Shown here: piece by piece, positions 47,901 to 50,937 of the stretch | Position numbering within the stretch: the first letter of the stretch is position 1 | How the letters are laid out: every line of letters begins with the position of its first letter | Assembly: GCF_037126465.1 (NCBI RefSeq) | Contig: NC_088206.1 | Coordinates: 53,362,841 to 53,426,840 of the forward strand | DNA: 64,000 bases | Reading direction: 5' to 3' | Source: Ornithodoros turicata | Taxonomy: Eukaryota; Arthropoda; Arachnida; Ixodida; Argasidae | Position numbers and translations under genes: made by a program | The notes under the pieces: generated by a model | What the model saw: only the letters and a program-made list of their open reading frames with translations | What the model was told of the DNA's origin: nothing | Database searches by the model: none

Positions 47901-48501
47901 TGGAGCGAAATACTCTACTTGTGGTACTCTACTCTATTGTACTGTACTGTACTGTACTTGTGGTAACAATATCAGTTCACTTCAGTTCTTGTTCAGCCGA
48001 AATTCGGTTCTCAGTTCTGTTCGACACTCTCGTACACACCCATCCTGTAGGCTCTGTGATTCCAGTTATGTGTAGACAAATTGTTGCGAAGACGATCTTA
48101 CCCCCTCAAACAAATGCCTTGCCATTTGTCGGCACATGTTTTTCGTGATGGCTTACTCTTGCAGAGGCCACCCCGTCATTCCGTGGGCAAGATTCGACGA
48201 AGGCCGAGTGGAGCTTGAACTAGGGACTACACCACACGAAGAGCTCGTGCCGACGGGGTTTGCGAACCCGTTAACGTCTCCATTCAAGGTATGTGATGCT
48301 TCACAACTTCTACATTTCATTTCTGCCCCCCTGTTTCACAGCAGCGCATCTTGTCTTCAGGTTTTCCCAGAGTACGGGCCAGATGAAAACGAGAGTGGAA
48401 CATTCTCGAACCCAGTGTTTGATGCTGCAGAGCGGGAAGCCGCAGAAGGAGGTGCCGAATCCCAGAGTTCCAAGCCTGGAGCCTCAGAGGGGACAAAATA
48501 A
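11883..48501 (+). CDS. AMN: Amnionless, 12-exon gene (whole span)
   Basis: Type I membrane protein that anchors and traffics cubilin in the cubam endocytic receptor (B12-intrinsic factor and protein uptake in vertebrates, protein reabsorption in insect nephrocytes). I joined 31, 164, 103, 251, 129, 100, 83, 142, 93, 103, 124 and 141 nt, giving 487 codons plus stop; human AMN has 453 residues. Every junction is GT-AG and phases match. In order: hydrophobic signal peptide (1-11); first W..NW..PC segment (W20, N31-W32, C39); [10 protein letters not shown] (66-75); second W..NW..VPC segment (W116, N121-W122, C152); C-x3-C-x-C (214-220); Cys-rich segment ending CCSMCG (255-260); transmembrane helix about 369-392; cytoplasmic FANPLT (432) and FSNPVF (456). 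The ATG has A at -3 and the signal peptide follows directly. Intron 1 is 16.5 kb and full of mobile DNA. Confidence 0.93.
12440..12750. other. Intron 1 sequence, no gene
   Basis: TA-rich microsatellites (12480-12495, 12595-12610) and pyrimidine-rich stretches. The long minus-strand opening at 12309-12623 is low-complexity and is not supported as coding. Confidence 0.4.
12755..12818. repeat. Palindrome, 30 bp arms
   Basis: The left arm starts CTGGGTGTATCGTGGATC and the right arm ends GATCCACGATACACCCAG, with one mismatch in 30 bp and a 4 nt centre (CATT). The transcript would fold into a near-perfect hairpin. ACACCCAGTGT words repeat just to the right. Confidence 0.9.
12885..12920. repeat. 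Perfect 36 bp palindrome
   Basis: ACGGTATAGAATGCTA, TGCA and TAGCATTCTATACCGT form an uninterrupted perfect palindrome, 66 bp right of the previous one. Confidence 0.95.
13150..13424 (+). repeat. Left outer arm of large inverted repeat
   Basis: GGCGATTTCATCTCAATTCA through GCCACACAGGCAATTTTTTC reads as the reverse complement of 27005-27258 with scattered differences. The arm resumes at 16935 after a LINE insertion. Confidence 0.85.
13436..16930 (-). pseudogene. R1-like LINE, 5' truncated, frameshifted
   Basis: Minus-strand non-LTR retrotransposon. In order: endonuclease C-terminus with GSDHLP (about 16828-16740), a linker and reverse-transcriptase fingers (16710-15931, with ARGPDGITY), and the palm with [21 protein letters not shown] and the catalytic YADD (15619-15263). 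Then come RNase H with YTDGS, a SDSQAALQ segment and [12 protein letters not shown] (14951-13986), and a degenerate C-terminal segment (13985-13737). The 3' tail reaches about 13436. A C-terminal RNase H together with this endonuclease type fits the R1/I group. Most of the endonuclease and all of ORF1 are missing, and at least four frame breaks separate the pieces, so it is inactive. It is inserted in the left arm of the large inverted repeat, which is intact at the corresponding right-arm position. Confidence 0.9.
15607..15758 (-). mobile_element. Short retroposon nested in the LINE
   Basis: A 152 bp insertion flanked by the 11 bp direct repeat TTGCTCACGCT (15596-15606 and 15759-15769). It contains ATGATGATGATGATGTGGGA and CCCTACCCCATTCC on the minus strand. 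It splits the reverse-transcriptase frame just before the [11 protein letters not shown] motif, so it postdates the LINE insertion. Confidence 0.85.
16935..17192 (+). repeat. Left inner arm of large inverted repeat
   Basis: GTTACTCCATGCAAAAAA, GTTTGCAGTCGGCTTACAAA and GAGAGGTATAATATGCGTTAG are matched in reverse at about 26590-26990. Homology stops after GCGTTAG. Confidence 0.85.
17807..18830 (-). pseudogene. Transposase-like mobile gene remnant
   Basis: The longest open piece (18475-17807, 222 codons) has [15 protein letters not shown] followed by [16 protein letters not shown]. This matches a widespread metazoan family in which an SDGAASQ/HFK motif precedes a HGKGACDGVGGTVKR motif. I associate that family with mobile elements, but its chemistry is not something I can show here. 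An upstream piece in another frame (about 18830-18545) carries CANPDLLVV and [17 protein letters not shown], plausibly the N-terminal half. It contains internal stops, so the gene is broken. It sits between the left arm of the large inverted repeat and the AT-rich island. Confidence 0.55.
19141..19765. repeat. CTGGGCCGACTTC repeat cluster, left copy 1
   Basis: Repeated CTGGGCCGACTTC, CGCAAATTTTTTTCCGC and GTGGGCGGTTTACATGC words at intervals of about 33 bp and larger. Open frames across this stretch are artefacts of the repeat. Confidence 0.75.
19770..20250. repeat. Direct repeat, copy 1 (about 470 bp)
   Basis: From CACAAAAGTACAAG through AGGTATGATGCAATAG, TTTTCAATGAATCAGAATTA and ACATGACACAAATTTAATTA. 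The same series recurs at about 20670-21135 with point differences and small indels. Confidence 0.85.
20265..20650. repeat. CTGGGCCGACTTC repeat cluster, left copy 2
   Basis: Same words as at 19141-19765, plus ACATGCAAGTATAGACATGC and CAAGCGACGGTGCCGTCAC. It is matched in inverted orientation at 26220-26560. Confidence 0.8.
20670..21135. repeat. Direct repeat, copy 2
   Basis: Second copy of 19770-20250 in the same orientation. Confidence 0.85.
21140..22505. repeat. AT-rich stretch with interspersed short repeats
   Basis: The word TCAAAACGAGAAAC, or a near variant, occurs near 21253, 21396, 21973 and 22152, usually followed by an AAATTTAAT stretch. CATCCAAC and ACAGATACATGCAGGAAAA blocks near 21194 and 21336 give a roughly 142 bp unit. 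A CT-rich microsatellite lies at 21625-21715. No gene is recognised. Confidence 0.6.
22512..22721 (-). CDS. Unrecognised 69-codon ORF
   Basis: Starts at an ATG (complement of 22719-22721) reading [14 protein letters not shown] and ends at TAG. It has five cysteines and a proline-rich middle, and its base composition is visibly richer in G and C than the surrounding AT-rich DNA. It diverges from the 143-codon ORF at 22865, with 143 bp between the start codons, an arrangement compatible with a bidirectional promoter. I recognise no family. A chance ORF is possible. Confidence 0.25.
   Translation of the reverse strand: MESDLQKAVMCKEKRVLPLSLLCTTATLESVPPYLDVGVCGGRVYGLQIHCVPLEDSPTPCGRNFDESV
22865..23296 (+). 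CDS. Unrecognised 143-codon ORF in AT-rich island
   Basis: Complete ATG-to-TAA frame starting [15 protein letters not shown]. It is the longest ORF in the AT-rich island and its length is notable in DNA this AT-rich, where stops are frequent. The sequence is mixed charged and hydrophobic, suggesting a mainly helical soluble protein with several tyrosines and cysteines. There is no signal peptide and no membrane segment. Codon use is A/T-ending, unlike the AMN exons. The next ORFs overlap or follow within 70 bp in other frames, a compact arrangement more like a virus or mobile element than a host gene. I do not recognise a family and assign no function. Confidence 0.45.
   Translation: MDGFCTRYHKSWEDMVKNCFEKEELRNDSVITAFQYVLHMVVFGDMVQIKELKVQELVCRIYNSYKNTCTSTSEGPLGLMVEFLRFANEELKCTRPDVIVIIEMGIALIKKAMRSNYHTQAVYIARFITDLLKLHLTIEMGST
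23365..23589 (+). CDS. Unrecognised 74-codon ORF
   Basis: ATG-to-TAG frame reading [14 protein letters not shown], 68 bp after the 143-codon ORF. A second frame overlaps it: about 23277-23534, then after one stop codon it continues open to 23711, ending KKRKLQSLE. Either frame could be the real one. Neither has a recognisable domain. Confidence 0.25.
   Translation: MMSNQQKFNIVVQGLMYHHLLKLNEHTNCGGPPDDFHLILSCTPFKNLHTKKGNINKGLRNFVATKCKLLKQYK
23827..24000 (+). CDS. Unrecognised 57-codon ORF
   Basis: ATG-to-TAG frame starting [13 protein letters not shown]. The composition is polar and His-rich in the second half. It is short enough to be chance, and is listed because it continues the same-strand ORF series of the AT-rich island. 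Confidence 0.2.
   Translation: MVRLNTMIAKETNIPHYVQGSSHGISADNQRGFTRLHSVQHQHPKDKIVGEESLIEI
24105..24268. repeat. Inverted repeat with about 50 bp arms
   Basis: GTCGAGTGCAATAGGGGTGG on the left is matched by CCACCCCTATTGCACTCGAC on the right, extending outward through the GCAGCACAATGTAC / GTACATTGTGCTGC pair, with about 60 bp between the arms. Confidence 0.9.
24599..25976. repeat. Triple repeat: two inverted arms plus a direct copy
   Basis: 24599-25098 and 25119-25622 are inverted copies of about 500 bp, meeting at a 20 bp centre near the HindIII-like AAGCTT. A third copy (25624-25976) lies in the same orientation as the first and matches about 24756-25096. Shared words include CTACATCGCGATATGGATTC and ATAGTCACACATCCTATACA. 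The near-identity of the arms suggests recent duplication or gene conversion. Confidence 0.93.
25985..26225. mobile_element. Palindromic MITE-like element
   Basis: The arms are about 48 bp: GAAACTCGAAGAAAGGGTC-type sequence on the left (ACTCGAAGAAAGGGTCATCC) is matched by GGATGACCCTTTCTTCGAGT on the right. The interior is CG-rich, in contrast to the AT-rich island next to it. No clear target duplication was found. Confidence 0.7.
26220..26560. repeat. GAAGTCGGCCCAG repeat cluster, right (inverted) copy
   Basis: Reverse-complement counterpart of 20265-20650: GAATGAAGTCGGCCCAG, GCATGTAAACCGCCCACC and GTGACGGCACCGTCGCTTGG. Confidence 0.8.
26570..27258 (-). repeat. Right arm of large inverted repeat
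   Basis: A continuous arm matching, in reverse, 16935-17192 (inner) and 13150-13424 (outer). The interior stretch 26760-26925 has a CGTACG-rich segment not found on the left. Because this arm lacks the LINE present in the left arm, it shows the pre-insertion state. Confidence 0.85.
27264..27476. mobile_element. Palindromic TIR element, 213 bp
   Basis: The termini are TACAGAG and CCCTGTA, with arms of about 100 bp sharing TGTCCAGAAATT and CGATAAAAGA. The centre is CAGGTGCTACAAGTGAAGCA. TA dinucleotides flank it, compatible with a Tc1/mariner-type MITE. Confidence 0.75.
27481..28350. mobile_element. Mariner-type nonautonomous element, 870 bp
   Basis: The terminal inverted repeats are CAGGGTGTCCCATCTAAATG and CATTTAGCTGGGACACGCTG, bounded by TA on both sides. 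The inverted arms continue for about 300 bp (ATGCGAACAGATTT; GCATAT / GCATAC; CTTTTTAATTATAAAA). The interior has no transposase. The element ends 38 bp before AMN exon 2. Confidence 0.85.
28389..28552 (+). CDS. AMN: AMN exon 2
   Basis: Acceptor TTGTGCAG and donor GTAATC. Encodes residues 11-65 with W20, N31-W32 and VPC (37-39), the first of two W..NW..PC segments, plus a potential N-glycosylation site N51-M-S. An open frame continues about 84 nt past the chosen donor, but only this donor restores phase and family sequence at exon 3. Confidence 0.9.
28640..29500. mobile_element. Intron 2 repeats, probable LINE 3' tail
   Basis: 28815-29155 read on the minus strand ends TTGCAATAAAGTTGTTGTTG, a polyadenylation signal followed by TTG repeats as in some non-LTR retrotransposon tails. 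29171-29500 contains an open stretch on each strand, none of which I recognise. Confidence 0.4.
29507..32471 (+). pseudogene. SWIM/YqaJ-type mobile gene, interrupted
   Basis: Plus-strand gene with an N-terminal SWIM zinc finger and a C-terminal YqaJ-like nuclease domain, a combination common in large arthropod mobile elements. Exon A (about 29507-29832) has [11 protein letters not shown] and AHCQCVAG. Exon B (30058-30170) has [11 protein letters not shown], which completes the C-x-C-xn-C-x-H SWIM ligands, and CTDVPCAW. Exon C (30268 onward) leads to [10 protein letters not shown]. After the LTR insertion come [50 protein letters not shown] and [10 protein letters not shown]. These carry the acidic and EVxCP residues expected of a YqaJ/lambda-exonuclease fold. 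An in-frame TAG at about 29780, frameshifts near 30500 and 32215, and the 1170 bp LTR make it nonfunctional. It lies within AMN intron 2, on the same strand as AMN. Confidence 0.85.
30737..31906. mobile_element. Solo LTR, 1170 bp, 5 bp target duplication
   Basis: Begins TGTCACGGAACC and ends TACCGCGACA (TG...CA, with TGTC/GACA inverted ends). It is flanked by CTCGT at 30732-30736 and 31907-31911. Its removal joins the YqaJ-like frame on both sides. No internal gag or pol remains, so it is the product of LTR-LTR recombination of an LTR retrotransposon. Confidence 0.88.
32530..33200. other. Intron 2 remainder, no gene
   Basis: Contains AAATAAATAAATAATAAA low-complexity sequence near 32824-32862. 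A minus-strand frame across 32530-32860 has a run of helical residues ([14 protein letters not shown] then [13 protein letters not shown]). This resembles the N-terminal helix-turn-helix of DDE_4/Harbinger-type transposases, but the piece is short. Confidence 0.45.
33204..33412. mobile_element. MITE with about 25 bp TIRs
   Basis: GCTTGCGCCAAAAGTCCACG at the left end is matched by CGTGGACTTTTGGCGCAAGC at the right. The 209 bp element has a GC-rich interior and no coding capacity. It ends 51 bp before AMN exon 3. Confidence 0.85.
33464..33566 (+). CDS. AMN: AMN exon 3
   Basis: Acceptor GCTTCAG and donor GTACGTGAG. Encodes [14 protein letters not shown], matching the conserved LP.dGEL.L segment of amnionless. 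Phase 0 in, phase 1 out. Confidence 0.9.
33854..34143. mobile_element. Foldback MITE, 290 bp
   Basis: The ends TACCCTAGTCAGACGGC and GCTGTCTGATTAGGGTA are inverted. The arms continue through AGCGGAACGGCCGTTACTTC and CAGGGCAGAAAACGATGTCA almost to the centre. It sits in the short AMN intron 3, between exons 3 and 4. Confidence 0.85.
34221..34471 (+). CDS. AMN: AMN exon 4
   Basis: Acceptor TTCCTTAG and donor GTAAGG. Largest exon: residues about 100-183 with W116, N121-W122, ERVPC (148-152), [11 protein letters not shown] and a closing VRSIQIGGQ. This is the second W..NW..PC segment and the best family match. Confidence 0.93.
35087..35699. mobile_element. hAT-type element, GTTAC-rich, 8 bp duplication
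   Basis: Termini CATAGATTGAG and CTCGAACTCTG (inverted CAGAGTTCGAG). Flanked by ATCCAAAG at 35079-35086 and 35700-35707. Both ends are filled with degenerate AAGTTAC / GTAACTCG words. No transposase remains. Confidence 0.87.
36313..36441 (+). CDS. AMN: AMN exon 5
   Basis: Acceptor GCTACAG and donor GTGAGG. Residues 184-226 with GRLMVEG and [10 protein letters not shown] (C214, C218, C220), matching the C..GCVCGN segment of amnionless. Confidence 0.9.
36460..39330. other. Intron 5, no further gene
   Basis: Apart from the foldback element, I find no domain-bearing ORF. The 137-codon opening at 38271-38684 shares no recognisable motif and is crossed by an equally long frame, so it is not called. 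Confidence 0.45.
37307..37600. mobile_element. Near-perfect foldback element, 294 bp
   Basis: CCGCACTCTTAAAAAAAAGG at the left is matched by its reverse complement at the right, and the arms continue through ACACCCTTTTGGAGAGTACA and CTCACTCCCTC to a centre near 37450 (GGGGAGTAATATTACTCTCC). It lies in AMN intron 5. Confidence 0.92.
39344..39443 (+). CDS. AMN: AMN exon 6 (Cys-rich)
   Basis: Acceptor GCTGTGCAG and donor GTACGT. Residues 227-260 carry six cysteines (232, 239, 245, 255, 256, 259) ending CCSMCG, equivalent to the CCDLCG end of the Cys-rich region in mammalian amnionless. Confidence 0.92.
40200..40680. repeat. SINE-like fragment, microsatellite and hAT end
   Basis: 40253-40325 is the relative of the SINE-like fragment at 10715 (GGTAATCCAGAAGATGTGG, then GATTCGAATCCT). 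It is followed by a TTAG/ATAG tetranucleotide run (about 40490-40553). Then comes a TATTT-word terminus ending CCCATCACTG near 40675, similar to the element at 44747. Confidence 0.65.
41809..42117 (-). pseudogene. THAP-domain gene remnant
   Basis: Starts [13 protein letters not shown], the opening C-x2/4-C of a THAP zinc finger. After a frame break it continues in another frame with [20 protein letters not shown]. It then returns to the first frame with [14 protein letters not shown] and REDAVPCIF, supplying the C-x2-H pair and the closing AVPxxF box. At least two frame breaks disrupt about 95 codons. THAP domains bind DNA and occur in P-element-like transposases and host regulators. No transposase body follows on the minus strand, so this is a fragment of a mobile or duplicated gene in AMN intron 6. 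Confidence 0.75.
42310..42363 (+). other. Two long G tracts
   Basis: Uninterrupted runs of about 11 and 14 G separated by CGTGCCACCTCCCCCCGGAA and ACATGAACT. They may form a quadruplex or act as a polymerase stutter site. Confidence 0.6.
42620..42700 (+). mobile_element. tRNA-like SINE head
   Basis: GTAACGGTAGGATCTTCGG then a B-box-like GGGTTCAACTCCCGCTGCC at about 42666-42684. The acceptor stem does not pair as a tRNA gene, so a SINE is more likely. Confidence 0.45.
43646..43728 (+). CDS. AMN: AMN exon 7
   Basis: Acceptor CTACTCAG and donor GTAAGC. Encodes [20 protein letters not shown] and the residues following it, the hydrophobic and acidic segment that follows CxxCG in amnionless. Phase 1 in, phase 0 out. 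Confidence 0.88.
43850..44010 (+). mobile_element. MITE fragment
   Basis: CACTCTTAAAATGAACTTCA followed by GAATGACATCGTTACCTCCC and GATGAAAACGGGAGGCATA. It shares its end with the foldback at 37307 and part of its body with the element at 33854, so it is a truncated relative. Confidence 0.5.
44747..45550. mobile_element. hAT-type element, TATTT-rich, 8 bp duplication
   Basis: Termini CAGACTTGTAC and GTACAAGTCTG are perfect inverted repeats. Flanked by GAAGGAAG at 44739-44746 and 45551-45558. Subterminal regions are filled with AAGTATTTAAAATA-like words. The interior holds no transposase. It lies in AMN intron 7. Confidence 0.93.
45916..46057 (+). CDS. AMN: AMN exon 8
   Basis: Acceptor CTATTACAG and donor GTATTT. 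Encodes residues 288-334, with [16 protein letters not shown] and [14 protein letters not shown], matching the EIQVVLVENG..A..LA..L part of the ectodomain. Confidence 0.88.
46070..47400. other. Intron 8, no gene
   Basis: 46555-46615 has AGCAGTCAG-type tandem words and 46665-46680 a GT run, followed by TGTATTAAAGAAAACACAG. These could be an LTR remnant, but I see no ends or target duplication. Confidence 0.35.
47409..47501 (+). CDS. AMN: AMN exon 9
   Basis: Acceptor TTTGTAG and donor GTACGT. Juxtamembrane segment with a potential N-glycosylation site (NLT) and a conserved tryptophan in STAWTG. The following 60 nt is stop-free and a multiple of three, so read-through into exon 10 would add 20 residues without a frame change. 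Confidence 0.8.
47562..47664 (+). CDS. AMN: AMN exon 10 (transmembrane)
   Basis: Acceptor CTTACAG and donor GTACGT. Encodes the single membrane helix [19 protein letters not shown] and a basic stop-transfer WFLRKRH. Phase 1 in, phase 2 out. Confidence 0.9.
48165..48288 (+). CDS. AMN: AMN exon 11 (cytoplasmic)
   Basis: Acceptor CTTGCAG and donor GTATGT. Proximal cytoplasmic tail with FANPLT (432-437), which lacks the closing Phe of the FxNPxF endocytic signal. The 72 nt intron after it is stop-free and a multiple of three. Confidence 0.87.
48361..48501 (+). CDS. AMN: AMN exon 12 (tail, stop)
   Basis: Acceptor TGTCTTCAG. Acidic, Ser/Glu-rich tail with FSNPVF (456-461), a full FxNPxF signal of the type that recruits Dab2/ARH adaptors in vertebrates. 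The TAA stop is at 48499-48501. Confidence 0.9.
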   Translation, partial: VFPEYGPDENESGTFSNPVFDAAEREAAEGGAESQSSKPGASEGTK

Positions 48502-48502
48502 A
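48497..48502 (+). terminator. AMN polyadenylation signal overlapping stop
   Basis: AATAAA begins 2 nt before the TAA stop codon, so the stop lies within it. If used, the 3' UTR would be only about 15-30 nt. Confidence 0.5.
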
Positions 48503-48702
48503 ATGTACACTAAAACAGGCGTCTCATTTCCTTTGCGTATCAGCATAGCATGCTCCTACAAGCTATACACAAGTGCACTGTGCAACCTATCTCTTCTCTC
48601 ACTCTGTGATACGGTTAGGCGAGCATGGGGCCACGCCACTTCATGAACTGTCAACCCATACGAAGCTACCTTATGTAGCTCACTCACGACTGCGTTGCTG
48701 TA

Positions 48703-48802
48703 GCAACAAGAATGAACACAGAAATACAGAAATACATATATCTAAAAAGAACAGGTTTCTCAAAAAACCTGTTTCCTGTATTTCTGTGTTCATTCTTGTT
48801 GC
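48703..48802. repeat. Strong hairpin downstream of AMN
   Basis: GCAACAAGAATGAACACAGA on the left is matched by TCTGTGTTCATTCTTGTTGC on the right, with an inner AACAGGTTT / AAACCTGTT pair. It lies 202 bp after the AMN stop codon. Confidence 0.88.
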
Positions 48803-49049
48803 AACTAACAGCACCACAATCTCAGTGAAGGCATAAAATGTAGAGAATATGAATATTTTACTTTACTGTAAATAACAAAGCCAAACAGGCTACATACTGC
48901 CACAGGACAATGCAGTGGGAGTGGTCTATCGATGGGGTCTTCTCGAAATGAGCATATTTAAAAGCAACTCAAATTACAAGTATTCAATTACTTGAACCTG
49001 AAGCACGCGTACCTTGAGTCCGAAGGAGAGCTTCCGTCTGGATTCACTC

Positions 49050-50063
49050 CAGGGTGTCGAACCGAAACGTTTTTCGTTCCGGTTTTCGTTCCGGTTGCAT
49101 CCGGTACCGGTTCTGCTCCGGAGCAAAAAAATAACGGTTCATACCGGTTTTTAACCGGTTCCGCTTCTGCTGGGAATATTCATCCCCACAAAAAATATCA
49201 ATGTTACAAAATATAAACCCGTTTATTCCGCATACATGGTATTTAATATTAATAGACAGCTGTGAAATTGGTAGCTCCTGGTTCCTGTAGGTTACTGTCT
49301 GTTCAAATGGGCTTTCTCCTTTCTTGAAGCGCATGCTACAAACGGACTTGTTTGTCGTGATGTCATACGTAAAGTTCTTTCTTGCTCGGTTGGAGCGATC
49401 GCGTCCCATCCGAATGTCTGTTGCTACTGTCTAGCCAGCAAGCACTACCGCACGAGTACGACGCAAATCGAGGAACACCATCACTCACAAACGCGCTCGA
49501 AGGCTCCGTTTTATTTTCTTCGTGTCCTGTCCACAAAAGAGTTGCCATTTCGCACGGGCTTGCCCTCGCGTATACGTAAATGTATTCAACTTAGCTGCTC
49601 TCAAACAAGGGACGCGTTGCGCGACATTACCGATAAAGAAGCCGTTATGCAGACCCACTTGGGTCGCTGTTTAGTTGAGAGTTTGGGGGGATCAAATTAA
49701 AACGAACACTACGGCACATTGCTAGAGTGTCACGTGTACCTCTAAGTCTGTGCGCGTGCGCGAACAATAATCCATTACAAAGGGAGCCTAAGGGTCATAG
49801 TATACCGACATAAATTCCACGTAACCGTAACCCTCGTATAGTATCCATGACATGACTTCAGAGCACACGACGTCTGTTTCATTCGCCTATCCGTAGTCCA
49901 AACCGGCGAAGTTTTTTCTTGGACCGAAAACCGTTAAATATATTTTTCGGTTTCCCTCCTGAGCGAAAAAAACGTATACGGTTTCGATTCCGTTCCGGTT
50001 CGCACCAAAATAGCGTTTTTTTTCGGTTTTCGGTTCCGGTTTTCGGTTCGCTCCGACACCCTG
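49050..50063. mobile_element. hAT-like element, CGGTT-rich
   Basis: Termini CAGGGTGTCGAACCGAAAC and GGTTCGCTCCGACACCCTG are inverted. Both ends are filled with TTCCGGTTTTCGGTT-type words. The neighbouring 8-mers (ATTCACTC and CATATAGT) do not match, so no target duplication is visible. Confidence 0.75.
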
Positions 50064-50094
50064 CATATAGTAACAGCTTCAAGTGCTTTAACGA

Positions 50095-50785
50095 AGTTGT
50101 GTCAATGACTTGCAGAGGAAGCAGCGCCGACGGTGACGTTGAAAACCATTTCGTATGTTGGAGCTCCACAGGCTGTAAAGTCTCCTGGGTTTGCTCACGA
50201 ATGTTAGTTTGGTTTGACACGAAGATAGTCCGCGAATAGGACAGGAGGCAGACCGGAAGATAGAAGGTGTCGCGCGACAGTCGTTGTGATGCCTGTGTGG
50301 CAGAGGTTTACTGTCCGACCAGCTGATGCCGTCGTGTAGATTCAGGTGAAACTGTCGCCGGAGAGGGAGCTCGTTCCCACCACAGTCGTCTTCTTTCGTT
50401 CTTTGATGGAACAGTGACATCTTGAACGCGTAGTGCAGACGCAGACGTCCGACAGCGGTGCACGTCACAACTACAGATGGGCAATAGTATGGAGTCGATG
50501 GAAAGGACCGGGAACAGCGTAGGGCTGATGGCGCCGTCTGGAAAACATTTCGTTGTCTTCTATGTGCTGAATACGCGATGTGGTTTCCATAAGAGGTAGG
50601 TGCGAATGTCAAGATTGTGAAATGTTTGCCTTCGAGGAAGTGCACGAAAAGTCTTTCTCTTTCACGGACATGTATAGTAGCAATCCCAAACGTTTTAACG
50701 AAGCGGTCTCGAGGTAATTGTTATCAAGTCAATGCAAAGCAGCGCCGAAGTGTGGCATTGAAGACCGTTGCATATGTGGGCACTA
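50095..50785 (-). repeat. Satellite C, inverted single unit plus
   Basis: Reverse-orientation relative of 58774-60460: the AAGCAGCGCCGACGGTGACG and AAGCAGCGCCGAAGTGTGGC blocks lie about 620 bp apart. ORFs across it are spurious. Confidence 0.75.
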
Positions 50786-50819
50786 AGGGCTGCTTGTGTG
50801 AAATCAAACTCGTAGCAGT

Positions 50820-50935
50820 GTTGCCAGGTCTACTGAAATTTCAGTAGATCTACTGGACTTCGAGTTGGTCTACTGAAATACTGAAAAAAGAACAAAATGT
50901 GCTTAAATCTACTGAATTTTTTGCCTGAAGCGTGG
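50820..50935. mobile_element. TCTACTGAAAT-word element fragment
   Basis: Begins GTTGCCAGGTCTACTGAAAT and repeats TCTACTG words to about 50923. It appears to be one terminus of another element with degenerate subterminal words, abutting the truncated gypsy-like element. Confidence 0.5.
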
Positions 50936-50937
50936 TT

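Noticed and set aside
50095..50645. 185-codon minus-strand ORF
   Set aside because: It lies in a satellite C unit whose other copies have different open frames.
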